Source of the DNA: Leptidea sinapis
Lineage: Eukaryota; Arthropoda; Insecta; Lepidoptera; Pieridae
Direction of reading: 5' to 3'
DNA: 64,000 nucleotides
Assembly (NCBI RefSeq): GCF_905404315.1
Contig: NC_066269.1
Location: 10,796,501 to 10,860,500 of the forward strand
Shown here: positions 1-11,948 of the stretch, piece by piece
Position numbering within the stretch: the stretch's first letter is position 1
Layout of the letters: each line of letters begins with the position of its first letter
Translations under genes and position numbers: made by a program
Notes under the pieces: generated by a model
What the model was told of the DNA's origin: nothing
The model's input: only the letters and a program-made list of their open reading frames with translations
Database searches by the model: none

Positions 1-176
1 AGTTCAAAGTTTAACACCATGACACGAGAATTTTATATATTAGATTTACTAGATACTACATAAATAGGTGTAGTCCATTGCTGCCCAAAGAGTAGGTTTT
101 ATGGTAATTATGTGGTCAGCAATTTTTATTTCTAGTCCAAAAGGATATTAAATTAAAAGCAGTTTTTTTTCACCAG

Positions 177-1168
177 TCAAGAAAATGTCCAACGCAAACT
201 TATTCCAGAGGTCCGAGAATTTTGTCAATTCCTTAAGAGACTTGAATGTCGTGCCAATCAAAGTCTTCGAAACATTAACTGAGAAACAGAATAAAGAACT
301 AGAGTTAATAAGAGAAGTCAGTGTAACGCTACAAAACAAAAAGGATGATGACATCAGAAAGGTCAGTATTCTGTGAATGGTGTCGTCTTTTTTTATGACA
401 ATAAGAGACGAGCAGAACGTTCAGCTGATGGTAATAATGAAACACTCTAAACATTACAATACAGTGCCGCTCAGGATTCCTAAAAAACCCAAAAGTTCTG
501 AGTGAGTTCCTAACTACGGCGACCGAAACACAATAATGCTTACACATTACTGCTCCACGGCAGAAAAAGGCGCCGTTGTGGTACACATAATTTAGAAGGA
601 GCCGCTCACTGGTAAAATTCTCTAGGAGTTGTAAAAAAGTCTCTACGAATTGACACAGTATATTATTATTTAAGTATACTTATAGGCGGGTTTTAACTGT
701 CCCGTTTTAGAACATTCCCGTTAGAAATCGTGTAATGCACGCCTAGGTCTACATTTAACAACAGTTCCATCCACCACAGCATACAAAACACAATATTGTA
801 CTATGGCTAGGTCAACGTTTCCCAATAATTCTACCAGCCATGTTGTGTAATGTACGGTGAGGTTCTATGCTTACGTTACTGCCTACGTTATTACGTAGGT
901 ACGTACGTATATAACTTTACGGCTTGTGAGCATTCCTGTATTTTCTGGGGGGGCAGCGACACCCCTCTGTACGTACTTTGCTACGCCCTTGTCAAGGCAT
1001 TTTATTACCCTGGCTCCAGTTTTAATCTTACTCCAGGTGTTGATATAAAAATCGTTTTTTTTATATATATTACAGCAAAGACAAGCTGATGCAGAGCAGG
1101 AAAAGGCGGCAGCAGAGAAGGCAGCAGCCGTACAAGAGGCAAAAGAAGCTGAAGAAAAAGAAAATTGA
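177..1168 (+). CDS. Small coiled-coil protein, last two exons (unrecognised)
   Basis: Two exons join in phase 0: coding 185-361 (ATG at 185; donor AAAG|GTCAGT) and 1076-1168 (acceptor TATTACAG; stop TGA). From ATG 185 this gives 89 residues. The second exon encodes a run rich in Ala, Glu, Lys and Gln (AEQEKAAAEKAAAVQEAKEA) typical of a charged helix or coiled coil; the first half is also helical and polar. A strong polypyrimidine tract ending CACCAG at 171-176 marks an acceptor at 177, and the frame stays open back to it (TC AAG AAA ATG). So this may be an internal exon of a protein whose start lies upstream, or a 5'UTR exon. The intron contains a family A repeat. I do not recognise the family; no function is proposed. 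Splicing is inferred from consensus sites. Confidence 0.6.
388..616 (-). repeat. Family A LINE-derived short repeat, in intron
   Basis: Begins with a T-run and TTATGA, then the GACGAGCAG...TTCAGCTGATGGTAAT block, the CAGTGCCGCTCAGGATTC block and the GGCGCCGTTGTGGTAC block, ending CACTGGTAAA. It matches the copies at 48248 and 62328 in the same order. It is diverged and lacks part of the middle. The T-run at the left shows that the sense strand of the element is minus. Confidence 0.75.
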
Positions 1169-1301
1169 AAACATATTAATGATTTAGTTGATAAGATATA
1201 CAATTATTCTGTTAATGCGCCTTTTATTTCGATTACTCTCACTAGGAAGACCTTCTTCTTTTGTGAACTGGTAGGTAAGTACTCGACTAGCCTAGGCAGG
1301 T

Positions 1302-1345
1302 TACGGCCGTTCCCAATATACTATCTACAGATAGAGATAAATTAC
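1302..1345. repeat. Solo end of a GGCCGTTCCCAATAT MITE
   Basis: Matches the terminal inverted repeat of the full element at 38569-38846 (ACGGCCGTTCCCAATATACT followed by CTACAGATAGAGATAAATTAC). Only one end is found here. Confidence 0.6.
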
Positions 1346-1557
1346 CAATGTGAAACAAGATCCCGCTATCCGTCCATCTGTCAGCGGTCTGTAAAACCAA
1401 GATGGCGAATTCCAAAATGGCTGAGATGCAAAATAAAAAAGTGGATCTTTTTCCAACGTATTTAAAATTTATTGTTTATTTGGAGATGTTGGCTATTTGT
1501 CTATTCCTGATGAGTCCTAGGAACACCTCGTCTAAAACTTAACTATTGCGTTTTTAA

Positions 1558-1656
1558 CTATCCAGGATTATGAAATTAAACAAACTTTCTTACCTATCCA
1601 GGATTATGAAATTAAACAAACTTTCTTAACTATCCAGGATTATGAAATTAAACAAA
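1558..1656 (+). repeat. 36-bp tandem repeat, about 2.75 copies
   Basis: Units start at 1558, 1594 and 1630. Each begins CTATCCAGGATTATGAAATT and continues AAACAAACTTTCTTA(C/A). The third unit is partial and runs into unique sequence. Each unit carries a CCAG|GAT splice-acceptor-like site (see findings). Confidence 0.9.
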
Positions 1657-1706
1657 AGGATACAAGAGACAAAGTTATTAAATTTATTCAACAGAATAAG
1701 AACTAA
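1638..1706 (+). CDS. Possible alternative terminal exon
   Basis: After the third CTATCCAG of the tandem repeat, an open frame of 22 codons runs to TAA at 1704-1706 in phase 0, matching the phase of the 185-361 exon. The peptide is Lys/Gln/Asp-rich (it contains KQKDTRDKVIKFIQQNKN), like the rest of the gene. An open frame this short in AT-rich DNA can arise by chance, so this is only a candidate for an alternative 3' end of the coiled-coil gene. Confidence 0.25.
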   Translation, partial: DYEIKQKDTRDKVIKFIQQNKN

Positions 1707-2454
1707 CATGTTAAATTATATTTTAAGGACTATACTTAATTACTAGGTACCTACTTTAATTCATTGAGATACTTAAATTACGTTTATAATTAATTTACAG
1801 TTTTCTTTAAGTCTAATCACAATTTTAATAAGTTGACAATCAAAGTCAAATTTTTCATTTCATTTCATCATTTATTTGTAATCATGTCTCTAAGTTATTG
1901 GTTCTAATGTTTAAGGTATCTAGTAAGTTACAAATTTGGATTTACAAATAGCACAGTATTAAATGCAGTGTAATCCTTATGATATTGACACGAGAGTGGG
2001 TCAGGGATTGGAAATAATACTCCGCTTATAGGAACAAGTCTTTATTTGGGTTCACTTTTCTGAACTGTCTGCCGCTGTTCCTCTTGTGGGCGGCGGTACC
2101 TTCAAAGCGTCACACCGCACCGAACACTTAGTCTGTTCTATCTTCTTCTTCACCTGGATCACTTTCCACTTTTCACTACTTCTTGTTTTCTTCTTCTTCT
2201 TCCTTTACACTTTCGAGTCAGAACTAGAACTGCCGTAGGCCACGCTTAGTACGGCGTATATACCCCCGGATCTGTTCTATTTTTAAAATGATTCTCCTAT
2301 TCCATCTTTAAATTTAAATTGTACTAGAAATTTCTTTTAACTATTGTTGTCCTGCTTACACATTTTCTATCCTCTTTACTCTGTTCGATTTGATCTTGAA
2401 CTTACTAGAAATTTCCATTAACTTTACAAAAGCCAAAAAAATTCATACACTGGT
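1707..2454. other. No gene seen
   Basis: AT-rich sequence with a pyrimidine-rich stretch (about 2130-2215, CTTCTTCTT-like). I recognise no gene, RNA or mobile element. Confidence 0.5.
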
Positions 2455-2530
2455 AGGTTTGTCGAACCCGGGTCTTCAACGTCTAAACTCTAAAGTAAAC
2501 ACTTTTCCGCTGAGCTACGAGTATTGCTGA
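2455..2530 (-). repeat. tRNA-like SINE head
   Basis: The reverse strand reads CGTAGCTCAGCGG (an A-box-like sequence) followed about 35 nt later by CCCGGGTTCGACAAACC (B-box-like). The T-arm and anticodon stem do not pair properly, so this is a tRNA-derived SINE head or tRNA pseudogene rather than a working tRNA. Confidence 0.45.
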
Positions 2531-3735
2531 CGGAGCTGTTGAAATTAACAATGTCTTGAAGTTTGACAACTCTCGTCATTTACGTGGCTGCACGATGTGA
2601 AGTTTGGTAACTCTCTTCATATACGTCGAAGCGTTGCTACGCAAAAATATATTATATCCGTATGCTAATAATATTAGCCTGCCTAGACTAGTTCGAGCAT
2701 GGACTTGACGATAGCCATTGAGTTTTGCATACAAATTAATGTGTCCTTTTCAAAAGAATAGAACTAATAGACCGAAGAAGCTCTTGTCGATGTTATTATG
2801 TCTTCAGCGCGGCTTCTGCATATTCGTTGGTCGTATATATGCGTCAGTTGGTCGCCATGCACGTCTACTACCTAAGTCACGGTCCAGCAGAGGGAGGTGT
2901 AGCGGGGGCTGCGACCAAAACCGCGTTACTCCGCTCACAGATTAAAGAATGGATAGTCGAGATACTGTTATCGATTAGAAAACGTATCGGAATTGAATCT
3001 CGATTAAAATTGAATCGTGATATCCTTCAAGATTTAAACATACTCCCAATTTAAGTTCGGTTCTTATGATGAGCTTTCTCAATACAGGCAGCTATTTCTC
3101 CTCGCACAGTTTCCATGTATAAGTACTATCATTATTTAGGTGGCACTAAATGGAGAATGAGGTGCAAATTCTTTGGAATCCAAAAATTTATTAATACTGG
3201 CTGGTAATAAAATATATTTTTTTAGAAATGGATGAAGTTTGTTGTCAAGTTCTCGGACTGTTTTGTTGAAAATAGATCAAATTAATTGTGATGGTGAGGC
3301 GAATTTAATAGCACCGATCAAACAAGAAACTAAGATTTTAAGTTGTAGTGTGCAGACTATGCCTACTAACTAGATGGCAACGCATCTCTGGACCCCTAGT
3401 GTTGTGGATTTCATGGGCATATAAAATGTAATGTCAAACATATGTTAATACCGCGGTGTTTCCAGGCGGATAATGCGAAACCTTCAAAGCGAGTACGCCT
3501 TAGCTGTCAGTATTCGTGTAATTCATCTGGGGTCGTGTTTTTTATACAAGAGGGGGCAAACGGGCAAGAGGCTCACGGTAGAGTTAGAGTGACTGCTGGT
3601 TTTTCTATGTCAAAAGAAAAACAAAAACAATCTTTATATCTGTTGTGTCAGCTGAGGCTGAACGCTGTGTTTTTCTATTATTAATGTGCTATTTTTATCA
3701 AATATACTATATAACTGTATCTGCTATGTTATTAT
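2531..3735. other. No gene recognised
   Basis: Short open frames occur near 2718-3054 and 3442-3684, but none has a recognisable domain, a credible start or splice context. A near-direct repeat of about 60 bp is visible at 2540-2640 (GAAGTTTG(A/G)(C/T)AACTCTC). Confidence 0.4.
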
Positions 3736-3740
3736 CAAAC

Positions 3741-3960
3741 TCCTAATAAAGTCGTACCGATTAGGAAAAACAGCAGCGGGTAATTGATTCCACAAAGCGG
3801 CTGTTCGAGGCAAGAAATTTCTTGCAAAACGCGCGGTTTTGGAATGCTAGACGTCAACGAGATGCGGGTGTTTTTTTGCATTTTGACACTCCTCTGAGCA
3901 CTGATAAATGCGATAGAAGATGCAGAAAGAACCCGCAATCTCTACGCAACGCCAAAGAAT
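3741..3960 (-). pseudogene. LINE reverse-transcriptase C-terminal remnant (second family)
   Basis: The reverse strand encodes, with stops, the end of a Jockey/CR1-type RT polyprotein: HPHLVDV, a stop, then KTARFARNFLPRTAALWN and a QLPA-VFP-like run. This parallels the tail of the copy at 4490-7362 (RSFLPRTTKLWNELP) but is clearly a different, older element. It continues leftward through sequence resembling the YRIYHG region. Confidence 0.65.
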
Positions 3961-4489
3961 CTAGCCAATCGGAGATGACTTGATCGTCGATGATTGGTGC
4001 AGTAGAATGTTACTGATCAATTAACATCAGGTGACACGTACGTTCGTTTATCGTTCTCTTCCTTTAAAAAAATCTGCACATAGCAATGATATAACGCAAG
4101 ACCTAGTATACTGAGATGTGGACCAGAGAGTCAATATGAGACTCTGTTTCCGTTACAGCTGGCGTAAACTAAATCCGTATTTCGCCGAATTTTGCTCGGG
4201 CGATGACGGCCGTACTCGGAAGATCCAATCAACTACTTGTAAAACAAAGACAGCGCGTATTACGCCCAGAAACGGCTGATCAGCCGTCGAGTCCAAACTT
4301 GTTGTCACCAGTCTGCCGACATCTACAGCTCAAATTAAGTGAAATTATTGTCTCATTCTAAAATATTCGAAGAACTTGATGAGTTGTAATTTTAATTCTG
4401 CAAAAAGGTGGTGGTATTCACCCAGTTGTTTTCTGTACATATATTATTAGCCAACACACGCCAATAACGCCGACGTTGAAGTCGACTTC
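3961..4489. other. No gene seen
   Basis: Diverged sequence flanking the LINE insertion; nothing recognised. Confidence 0.4.
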
Positions 4490-4548
4490 TTTTTTTTTTT
4501 ATGGAATAGGATGACAAACGAGCGTACGGGTCACCTGTTGTTAAGTGA

Positions 4549-5861
4549 TCACCGCCGCCCATACTCTCTTGCAACACCAGAGGAATCACAGGAGCGTTGC
4601 CGGCCTTTAAGGAAGGTGTACGCACTTTTTTTTGAAGGGGTACCCATGTCGTATCGTCCCGGAAACACCGCCCAAGGAAGTTCATTCCACAGCTTTGTAG
4701 TACGTGGAAGAAAGCTCCTTGTAAACCGCACTGTGGAGGACCGCCACACATCCAGATGGTGAGGATGATATCCTAACTTGTGGCGTGTCGTGCGAAGGTG
4801 GAATTCGGCGGCAGGAATTAGGTAAAACAACTCTTCGGAACACTCCCCGTGATAAATGCGGTAGAAGACACACAATGAAGCGACGTCTCTACGCAACGCC
4901 AAGTGATCCAGCCGTTCACAGAGAACTGGGACCCCGACGATTCGAGCTGCTCTGCGTTGCACGCGGTCAAATGGATCGAGCTGATACTGGGGTGCGCCAG
5001 ACCAGAGATGACAGCAATACTCCATGTGTGGCCGGACCTGCGCTTTGTACAGCGCTAGAATGTGGGCCGGCTTGAAGTATTGCCGTGCTCTATTAATGAC
5101 GCCCAGTTTCTTTGAAGCCAATTTGGCTTTGCCCTCCAGATGGCCACGGAATTGGCAATCGCTCGAGATTTCGAGACCCAGTATTCCGATACTAGGCGAG
5201 GCTTTTAGGGAAGTGTTGTCGAAGAGCGGTGATGCGACAAATGGGGTTTTTTTAGTGGTAAACGCGCAAACTTGAGTCTTCTGGGGGTTAAATTGGACAA
5301 GGCTCAATTTACCCCATTCCGCGACCAAGAGAGGACTCGATAGAAGACACAAGTTTCTCCCGGCACTGGTCGACGATTTCCCGAGAGAGACGTGCATGGC
5401 CCGTGTATACGGCATCACCAGTGCTGTCATCTGCATAGCAACGAATGTTGGAGGTGTCAAACATATCATTGATATGCAGAAGAAACAGCGTAGGAGATAG
5501 CACACAGCCTTGGGGCACTCCAGCATTCACGGGCTTCAGGTTCGAGCAATGTCCGTCGACAACGACCTGTATGCTGCGCAGTGAGGAAGCTGGAGGTCCA
5601 CTTGCACAAGCTCTCGGGAAGCCCAAATGATGGAAGTTTAGAGAGGAGCGCCTTGTGCCATACACGATCAAAGGCCTTCGCTATATCCAGGCTAACTGCC
5701 AGGCCTTCCCCCTTGCTTTCAATAGCCGCAGCCCATCTATGTGTTAGGTATACCAGAAGATCACCTGCCGACCGACCATGGCGAAACCCGTATTGTCGGT
5801 CGTTGATCAACTGGTGACCCTCTAGGTATACCAAGAGCTGACGGCTAATTATGCTCTCCAT
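4549..5861 (-). pseudogene. Reverse transcriptase domain of LINE copy 1
   Basis: Three overlapping frames are needed. The first (5861 downward) holds QYGFRHGRSAGDLLVYLTH and LDIAKAFDRVWHKALLSKL, the motif with the first catalytic Asp. The second holds NAGVPQGCVLSPTLFLLHIN and CYADDSTGD, the intact YADD catalytic box. The third holds the thumb and tail (FNPQKTQVCAF, LGLEISSD, RPHMEYCCHLWSGAP, RVQRRAARIVG, FLPRTTKLWNELP). The catalytic residues survive but at least two frameshifts break the frame, so it is not expected to give active enzyme. Confidence 0.85.
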
Positions 5862-6021
5862 GATTTTGGAGAGCAGGGAGGTAATAGCAATAGGCCTGTA
5901 GTTTGCCGGATCCGAACTGTCTCCTTTTTTATGGATCGGATGGACAAGGGCAGACTTCCATGAGTCAGGGACTACGCCTTTAGAATAAGAGTGCCGGAAT
6001 AAACGCGTGCACCGTCGTCAA

Positions 6022-7104
6022 CTAAGGGGCACACGTCCTAAGCACGATTGGAGAAATGCCATCCGGCCCGCTCGACTTCCTGACGTCCAACGAAAACAGA
6101 GCTCGCCTAACAGTTTTCTGTCTGAACTGTACTTCAGGCATAGAGCTCTGACACCGCGGGATGGTCGGCGGTGTTTTTCTGTTGTCGTCAAGAGTCGAGT
6201 TGGAGGCGAAAAGAGCGCACAGGAGATCGGCTTTCTCTTTTGCCGTATGGGCCAGGGTGTCATTCCTCATGTGCAACGGCGGCATGGACGGCTGGCTGAA
6301 GTTACCAAGAGCAGCTTTCGACAACGACCAGAACTTGCGTGTTCCGGTCGGGTAACTGGAAAGCTGCTCGCCGATTTTGACGACGTGTTTTGACTTTTCA
6401 CGGGCGATTTGCCGCTTAAAAAATCTGGAAGCACGGTTGTATTTCCTCTTAAGAACTATGCAGTTCGGATCCTTTGTGCCCAGCGCCGCAACCCAAGTTC
6501 GATACGCCTGTATTTTGCAGTCAGATGCTGCTTTAACTGACGCATCGAACCAGGGCTGTGATCTGCCACCGATCGGTACTACAGAGCTTGGTATAAAAAT
6601 ATCCATGCCCTGTAGTATCACATCGGCTACTGCAACGGCGCAGGCACTAGGATCATCCGAAGGGAAACAAACCCCGCTCCAAGGGTAGGATGCAAAAAAG
6701 GAACGCTTCCTATCCCAATCTGCTGACTTGTAGTGCCAAACGCGGCGGGTCGCTGGTGGTCTGCGACGTGGGCGTCGTATAGGCACTACACTCCTGACCA
6801 GGCAATGGTCGGACGTTCCGAGAGGGGCGTCGACAAAGACCTGGTAACCATCGGGATGTGTAGTCAGCAGAAGATCTAATAAGGACGGCATGTGGCTATC
6901 CACATCCGGGAGCCGCGTTGGCGACTCAACCAATTGGGACAGATCGTACGCCAATGCAAAATTATGCACAGATCGCCCTGCGTAGTCTGTGGTACGTGAT
7001 CCAAGCCATTCGGCATTGTGCCCGTTGAAATCACCCAAGACTACGATTTCAGCGAAGGGGATCTGTGCAAGCACGTCGTCAATTGCCGCTTGAACGCAGC
7101 CCAT
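6022..7104 (-). pseudogene. EEP endonuclease (C-terminal half) and linker of LINE copy 1
   Basis: An open frame of about 360 codons covers IVVLGDFNGHNAEWLGSR (the Asp/Asn catalytic pair), LLDLLLTTHPDGY, and GTSDHCLV, in which the S-D-H catalytic triplet is intact, followed by the Arg-rich linker leading towards RT (VRRALFSLDVRKSSGPDGIS). The N-terminal third of the nuclease, with the catalytic Glu, is removed by the 5' deletion. Confidence 0.85.
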
Positions 7105-7362
7105 GAGATGATCGGTTTCTGCGTGAAATGGCCTCCGGTCCTCGACACTAACCTATGCGAAACATAGCGGCATTAGGCCGCTACTTCACGCCGGTATTCT
7201 GTGCGAGTGTGGTAATTAACCCGGACGAGTCTGGTCCGATTGTGCTGACGTCAAAAGACGGCTGCGTGACTCTCCCACTTCTAAAAAGCCCTTAGTCGCC
7301 TCTTACGACACCAATGGGCCTGGGACTCCCCTATTCTTTTTATGCCCCGGGGAAAGTACAGG

Positions 7363-7974
7363 TCTTTGACTGATTTCTTCGAATTACTCCATTTTGAAAA
7401 CGTGTAGCTACACAGTCGACTACAGAATACCGGCAAAGTCCAATGGTACACTGTTGCAGTGTTAGCACATTCACGTACGAGTTATTTGTCCTGGTTGTTC
7501 TGTCCACCATCGGCCGACAAAATCGGTTGTGGTGTACCTTATTAGACTTAATATGGTGTGTCACGTACCTGTTTTTACACCGGTATGCAACAACACCGGG
7601 AGCATAGTTACCATTTGTTCGGATTAAACCGGACATGCCCGGACTTTTAGACTCTAGTCCGAATTTTGTTCGGATTTTATGTTTAACTATTTGAAATATA
7701 GTAATAAAACTACTTAATATTGACTTTTTAAGTCTTTACGAGAATCGAAATCTAAAGGAGATCAACTAATCTAAAATATTCCGCCTTCTCATTAAGCTTC
7801 GAAAATGTCGTTCGTTGTGTTTAAGAAGAGGAAAATATAGGTTATATACAATCAAATCAAAACCACTATGTATAATTAGAACAAGGAAATATCTTATGAA
7901 TGTCAAAAGTTACCACTTACCATAGTTCAGTAAACCAATACTTCAGTCTACTTTCCTACCTTTTTACTATTTAC
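7363..7974. other. No gene seen
   Basis: Diverged, AT-rich DNA. A run near 7440-7640 contains CAACAACACCGG-like text but no coding or RNA signature that I can support. Confidence 0.4.
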
Positions 7975-8190
7975 CACAAATTAGGAAAAGTTCAAGCTTA
8001 AATGAGAAGTAACAAGAAACTCATTGCCACACTTTTTTTAACTTTTAAAGATTTATATCTTCATCGTTTTACAAATTATTTTATTTACATATATAAGTAG
8101 GTACCTATAAGTTGATGCAACAAATATGCTCAAATGTCAAATACTCAAAGCCAGTAGATGCATCAATTCTCACACACTGTAAATAAATGA
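7975..8190 (+). repeat. Family D interspersed repeat
   Basis: Shares the blocks GAGAAGTAACAAGAAACTCA, TTGCCAC and TTCATCGTTTTACAAATTAT with the copies at 27525, 33515 and 40000. Its origin (SINE or LINE tail) is not resolved. Confidence 0.55.
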
Positions 8191-9409
8191 AGGTCTTATG
8201 CAAGAATTATAGACAAAGTTTTATGGTGATAATATAGCATTTGAAGCTAGTTACTTAATTATTTTACACATAACGCGACACTAAATGGCAGCACCCTTGA
8301 GCGATAGGAGTTCATTTACGAACGTCCGCCTTGCCATCTTTGTAACAAAATAGTAAACAGGGGGGTGCAACTTCCCAACATTGGCACATGAAAAATATTT
8401 GCATTGAAAGTGCTGCCACCTATTCTATTAGGTACGCTGCAACTTCACCACGATGGCGATAATTTAACATACATGATAGATGGATAGATGGAGCTAGTGA
8501 TAGCAAAAAACTCACTTAACTTACTTATTAAAGACTTGACTATGGTGTTGTAATCATAGAATGACTCTCGTTATTTACTACTACTAGGTGACTACTGAAC
8601 TTAATAATCGATTAATAATTTCCACCCACACAAAACAAATCTCAATATGCATTCAATACGGTCTACAACATTTATAGTAAAAACTATAAACATAATAAGC
8701 GCCATCTAGCGACGGTACGCTAAGAGCGCAAAAATAGCGCAGCGCCATCTCTTGGCCTTGGTACACTGATTTTTACAAAATAAAAACATGAGTTGCACAT
8801 CTATCTCTAGTACATAGTGTGTCTATAATCTATGATAGTAAAACAAAGCAAAGGCCTGGACCTTATACAGGTTGGTGAGAACTAATAATACCACACGCGC
8901 GCTCATTAGGGGAAGGTAGGCAGACACTTTGTATGTGCAAGTGTAAGCTCTGGCAACGTCGCAGTTCGCGCATGATCGTTTCCTAAGCATCTATGCCGCC
9001 TGATCATATTTTCGAGCACAAATATTGCGTGGAAAACGTAACATTTGGTAAAAACAAGGGCAAACAGTTTATATGCTTACAATCCTCGTTACTGATTACA
9101 AATCTGAATAAATGTACCTACACAAAAAAAGTACAAGCTAAATAAATAAAATGTTTTTATTTATATTTGAGTTGATTGAATGAAAGGTAGATTGCGGTTT
9201 ACGATTTATGACGTATTAAAAAAATACTTACTAGATCACGTTCAAACCAATTTTCGGTGGAAGTTTGCATGATAATGTACATCATATATTTTATTAGTTT
9301 TATCATTCTCTTATTTTAGAAGTTACATGGGGGGGGAGACATTTTACTACTTTGGAAGTGTCTCTCGCGAATTCAGTTTAGAAATATAATTAATATTAGA
9401 AATTAAAAA
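8191..9409. other. No gene seen
   Basis: Contains scattered GCGCCATCT-type motifs (8700-8755) common in insect repeats, but nothing that can be bounded. Confidence 0.35.
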
Positions 9410-9566
9410 ATAATTAAATATTAATAATTTTTGAAGACCTATCCATAGATGGGTATGTATCGTTTTGATGAAAAAAAATTTGAGTTGCAGTTCTAAGTAT
9501 GGGGAACCCCCAAAATTCCCCATCCATAAGGGTTCCGTTTTTTGCCATTTGGCCACGGAACCCTAA
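9410..9566. repeat. Interspersed repeat with GGTTCCGTTTTTTGCCATTTGG end
   Basis: Carries GTTGCAGTTCTAAGTATGGG and GAACCCCCAAAATT followed directly by CCATAAGGGTTCCGTTTTTT and ACGGAACCCTAAAAA. These are the two ends of a dispersed lepidopteran repeat whose centre seems deleted. Identification is from familiarity, not a search. Confidence 0.5.
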
Positions 9567-10550
9567 AAATGGTAGTTATAGTATAGAAATAATTTTCTTG
9601 ATATCTCCTTATTCATAATCCTTTAATTGTAGGAACAGTTAGATTTCATAAAAAATGCAATGTAAACATTAACACTGTGCCTACTGTTTCTTAGGTTGGT
9701 GATTAAATAAATTTGATTTTAATAAAAACACAGGTCAGCTAGGCCAATGTGTCCAACACGTTGAATTAATTTAAAACATCTGACTGAATGCATTAAACGA
9801 AAGTTTACGTGATTAATAATTGTAATTTTTTTTTCTGGACCTATGTAACTATTTAAGCTCTCATTTTCGATGAAATTAAGTACGCAACTGCTGATTTGGT
9901 TGAGTGATAGGCTTCGTCATGCTCGCTTAAATGTCACTGCTTGTGGCGGCGTCATGGGACGGTCATTCCCTGTCTTAAAATATTAATGTCAAGGGTGGCG
10001 ATGGCCGATGGCTTGCCCATGCGTCATGCTCGTGAACGGGCGCTACTTGTGGTACCTAGATGATCCTGTTACCAGAAACTCTAGACTACTACCAGGAAAT
10101 AAACAAAGAGGATGAAATATTACGTAATAACTATTAAGAGGCGGGTCTGCCCAAAATTTAAATTTTGTTTAGTATGAAGCGTTTGAAATAGTAGCAATTA
10201 CAGTGTCGCAATTAGCCACGAATTATAATCCGGTTAAGTTTGAAAGCGAACAGTTGCTTAAAACGTAGTAGATTTCGGCTATCTCCTTATTTACAAGAAT
10301 TATAGGCGTCGTCTGTCAATCTATCAGACTGCATGTTTAATTCAATCGAGTGAATCACTTTTTTCTTAGCTTTGCTAGGCTGGTTTTTTGTGCTATGTTT
10401 CTTAGAGTAATGCAAATGATACATAAGTTAATTATAGGAGAATTTTCCATTTTTTAAAGCTGTTGTTATTGTTACTGATATCAAATAGCAGTTAAAGGAT
10501 GTAACCAATGCTTACCACTTTATTGCCTGGATCCAGAGATTTATATTTAT
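9567..10550. other. No gene seen
   Basis: AT-rich intergenic DNA. No open frame, RNA or repeat is recognised with confidence. Confidence 0.4.
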
Positions 10551-10834
10551 AACTAGCTGACCCGACAGACGTTGTTCTGTATATAATAAATAAATATTTT
10601 TTTTTTATGAATTTGTCAATAATATATCATAAAATCAAGAATTGCTTCGCAAAAATGCACGCTGTTGTTGTTATAAAATTGTTTCACAGCATAACTGTCA
10701 AACCGTTGCGTCAATAAATTCGAATCGTCATCAAAGGAAAAAAAATATTGTTTTTATTTAATTCCGAGCATTTTCCTATTTTTTTTATGGAATAGGATGA
10801 CGAACGAGCGTACGGGTCACCTGGTGTTAAGTGA

Positions 10835-11789
10835 TCACCGCCGCCCACACTCTCTTGCAACACCAGAGGAATTACAAGAGCGTTGCCGGCCTTTAAGGAA
10901 GGTGTACGCGCTTTTCTTGAAGGTACCCATGTCGTATCGTCCCGGAAAAACCGCACAAGGAAGCTCATTCCACAGCTTCGTAGTACGAGGAAGGAAGCTC
11001 CTTGAAAACCGCACTGTGGAGGACCACCACACATCCAGATGGTGGGCGAAGGTGAAATTCGGGGGCAGGAATCAGGTTGAACAGCTCTTCGGAACACTCC
11101 CCGTGATAAATGCGGTAGAAGACACACAATGAAGCGACGTCTCTACGCAACGCCAAGTGATCCAGCCGTTCACAGAGCGCTAGGTCTCCGACAATTCGAG
11201 CTGCTCTGCGTTGCACGCGGTCAAATGGATCTATCTGATACTGGGGTGCGCCAGACCAGAGATGACAGCAATACTCCATGTGAGGCCGGACCTGCGCTTT
11301 GTAGAGCGCTAGAATGTGGGCCGGCTTGAAGTATTGCCGTGCTCTATTTATGACGCCCAGTTTCTTCGAAGCCAATTTGGCTTTGCCCTCCAGATGGCCA
11401 CGGAATTGGCAATCGCTCGAGATTTCGAGACCCAGTATTCCGATACTAGGCGAGGCTTTAAGGGAAGTGTTCTCGAAGAGCGGTGATACGGCAAATGGGG
11501 TTTTTTTAGTGATAAACGCGCAAACTTGAGACTTCTGGGGGTTAAATTGGACGAGGTTCAACTTACCCCATTCCGCGACCTTCTCGAGAGAGGACTCGAT
11601 AGAAGACACAAGTTTCTCCCGGCACTGGTCGACGTTTTCCCGAGAGAGACCTGCATGGCCCGTGTATACGGCATCACCAGTGCTGTCGTTTGCATAGCAA
11701 TGCATGTTGGCGGTGTCCAACATATCATTGATATGCAGAAAAAACAGCGTGGGAGATAGCACACAGCCTTGGGGCACTCTAGCGTTCAC
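10835..11789 (-). pseudogene. Reverse transcriptase palm and thumb of LINE copy 2
   Basis: An open frame runs from NARVPQGCVLSPTLFFLHIN through RRAARIVGDLALCERLDHLA, then shifts frame to FSRSFLPRTTKLWNELP. The catalytic YADD box reads CYANDSTGD here, so the first of the paired aspartates is Asn. The A motif (AFDRVWH in copy 1) is absent through deletion. The enzyme would be dead twice over. Confidence 0.85.
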
Positions 11790-11948
11790 GGGCTTGGGAT
11801 TCGAGCAATAACCGTCGACAACGACCTGTATGCTGCGCCCAGTGAGGAAGCTGGAGTTCCACTTGGAGAAATGCCATCCGGCCCGTTCGACTTCCTGACG
11901 TCCAACGAAAACAGCGCTCGCCTAACAGTTTTCTGTCGGAACTGTACT

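Larger units (their letters stand above)
4490..7362 (-). mobile_element. Jockey/CR1-like non-LTR retrotransposon, copy 1 (defective)
   Basis: Antisense copy. The A-tail appears as a T-run at 4490-4500 next to ATGGAATAGGATGAC, and the 5' end lies near GCCCCGGGG at 7345-7352. It carries an endonuclease region and a reverse-transcriptase region with frameshifts and stops. Compared with copy 2 (10779-13690) it lacks about 540 bp of the 5'UTR/endonuclease N-terminus; the junction is near 7124, where the GTTTCTGCGT sequence jumps to GGCCTCCGG. It retains the RT fingers that copy 2 lacks. Clade placement rests on the polyprotein pattern (EEP endonuclease, then RT with CYADD, then the FLPRTTKLWNELP tail) and is inference. 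Confidence 0.9.

Noticed and set aside
2718..3054. Frames containing SHGPAEGGVAGAATKT
   Set aside because: Non-ATG start in one case, no domain, no neighbours. Might be a TE fragment but not supportable.
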